A stretch of 46,972 nucleotides of DNA from a virus: IMG/VR virus record IMGVR_UViG_3300047319_000536, positions 1 to 46,972 of that record; one strand, 5' to 3'. Shown piece after piece: positions 45,898 through 46,972 of the stretch. Position 1 is the stretch's first letter. Every line of letters starts with the position of its first letter. The notes beneath the pieces are model-generated. The model searched no databases. It saw only the letters and a program-made list of their open reading frames with translations, and was not told the origin of the DNA. The position numbers and the translations under genes were made by a program.

Positions 45898-46972
45898 CCC
45901 TGCTGGCTCCTCGGGTCGCCTCGGCCTTCCCTCCTCCGTGTCTGTTCCTTCATGTCCCGGAACGTGCCCACTACCACATCGGGCTCCGGCGGCTTGATCC
46001 GGGTGCGGCCATGCATCTTGGCCAGGCCCAGACCGATCAGGCTCATCGCGTCGACAAAGTCATCCTTGGCGCCGTGCGGAAATTTCAGGATCTCGTCCTG
46101 GGCGTCGGCCCACCACCGCGTGAACGCCGGAAAGTGAACCATCCGCATCGAGGTGCGCGCCTGGATCGCCTGGGCGCGCTGCTGCTTGTCGACCGCCGGG
46201 TTGATCGGGTCGATCGCACAGAAGGTCTGCTTCTCGACCATGCGCTTGCGCAGGAAAGGCCCGATCGACTTGTTGATGGCGCCACCCTCGGCCCACCAGA
46301 ATTGCGGTTTGTATCTTTTCATCAGGTCGATCATGCTCTCGACCGCCTTCTGGCTGTCGAGCCGCATCCAGACCACGTCCGGCATGATCCAGATGTGATC
46401 CTGCTCGTCGACGCCGACCACCATCAGGCAGCTCTTGTCGGCGTTCTTCTCGATCGAGACCGCATGATCGCTCGCCGCATAGAACCGCATCTTGTGATGC
46501 GCCGGCATCTCGTCCATGCGGTTGTACGGCACCAGGTCGACGTTGCGGAAGAACGCACCCTCCTTCGGCGACGGCCGGCCCTGGTAGAGCGCCCCGAAAC
46601 CGCGCGGGTCGGAGTTGCGGATCTCCTCGAGATATTTTTTCGGAAACCGCTCCGGCCATAGCGACTCGCCCTCGGCGCGGCCCAGGATGTCGCTCTCCTC
46701 GGCCAGCGCCGGGAAGTCGATCTTGCGCCACAGCTTGGCTTCGTCGACGTTGTAGTACGGGTTGCGCTCGTCGATCAGCCGGCCGACCAGGTCGTCCTCG
46801 TTCCACCGCGTTTGTATGATGACAATGGTGCCGGTGGCATCCATGAGCCGGGTGCGTAGCACCTGCAGCCACCACTGCCATAGTTTCTCGCGCACCAGGA
46901 CGGAGTCGGCCTCGACGCGGTCCTTGATCGGGTCATCGAGCAGGATGCAGTGCGCGCCGCGGCCGGTGATCG
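45891..46972 (-). CDS. terL: Large terminase subunit, C-terminal part (cut by contig end)
   Basis: Holds the end of the ATPase domain and the RNase H-like nuclease of TerL, which cuts packaged DNA. The acidic nuclease residues are visible: Asp in YAASDHAVSI, Glu in FWWAEGGA, and Asp in KDDFVDAMSLIG. Its frame runs off base 46972 and overlaps the left fragment by 291 bases of alternative sequence. The joined protein is 523 residues, normal for this group. It ends seven bases inside the portal start. Confidence 0.95.
   Translation of the reverse strand, partial: ITGRGAHCILLDDPIKDRVEADSVLVREKLWQWWLQVLRTRLMDATGTIVIIQTRWNEDDLVGRLIDERNPYYNVDEAKLWRKIDFPALAEESDILGRAEGESLWPERFPKKYLEEIRNSDPRGFGALYQGRPSPKEGAFFRNVDLVPYNRMDEMPAHHKMRFYAASDHAVSIEKNADKSCLMVVGVDEQDHIWIMPDVVWMRLDSQKAVESMIDLMKRYKPQFWWAEGGAINKSIGPFLRKRMVEKQTFCAIDPINPAVDKQQRAQAIQARTSMRMVHFPAFTRWWADAQDEILKFPHGAKDDFVDAMSLIGLGLAKMHGRTRIKPPEPDVVVGTFRDMKEQTRRREGRGDPRSQQGW
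46682..46972. repeat. Right copy of imperfect contig-end overlap
   Basis: Aligned to 1-291. The copy differs at 18 positions, all beyond the first 127 bases, so the two ends come from closely related but not identical genomes or copies. Differences sit mostly at third codon positions. Confidence 0.9.

Overview
The window is one near-complete genome of a temperate tailed phage with a short-tail (podovirus-like) gene plan, probably assembled from a metagenome. The DNA is GC-rich, genes are packed with many ATGA-type overlaps, and most starts have clear AGGAGG-like sites. The host is not encoded here. GC-rich codon use and the style of the small regulators fit an alphaproteobacterium such as a Bradyrhizobium relative, but that is a weak inference. 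The two ends overlap: bases 1-291 match 46682-46972, identical for the first 127 bases and then with 18 substitutions, nearly all silent. Removing the overlap gives a circular unit of 46,681 bp and restores one intact 523-codon large terminase gene that is otherwise cut by the contig ends.

Minus-strand late block, read from 11220 down through the contig junction to 28116: tail appendages and fibre (16 genes begin here), holin and GH24 endolysin, proline- or glycine-rich proteins, an ADP-ribosyltransferase-like protein, TerL, portal, scaffold, major capsid protein, head-tail and tail-hub proteins, a gp13-like protein, a GNAT protein, a family of four MGGK proteins, a gp14-like protein and three large ejection-type proteins. 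From portal to the 856-aa protein the order mirrors T7 genes 8 to 16. It ends at a strong hairpin terminator facing the early genes.

Early and lysogeny region, 11413-28119: (i) a rightward operon (11413-14817) of small regulators and unknown proteins; (ii) a leftward replication operon (19213-15136) with a regulator, VRR-NUC nuclease, winged-helix protein, HNH protein, CHC2/Toprim primase, RecA-fold helicase, a Cys/His protein and a small-terminase-like protein; (iii) a rightward recombination operon (19597-23283) with YqaJ exonuclease, Erf annealing protein and an excisionase-like protein; (iv) a 475-bp intergenic region, the best attP candidate, followed by a tyrosine integrase and a terminator; (v) a rightward set (25123-28119) with small DNA-binding proteins (ribbon-helix-helix, DnaA domain IV-like, Cro-like) behind an operator-rich promoter. 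The first genes of operons i and ii are paralogous HTH regulators.

The most unusual feature is a short word, TGTC(C/T) or its complement, repeated in phase with the DNA helix (10-bp steps) at several places within the early region (15.6, 17.4, 19.3, 23.6 and 25.0 kb). At 23.6 kb two such arrays flank a dyad between the excisionase and integrase genes.
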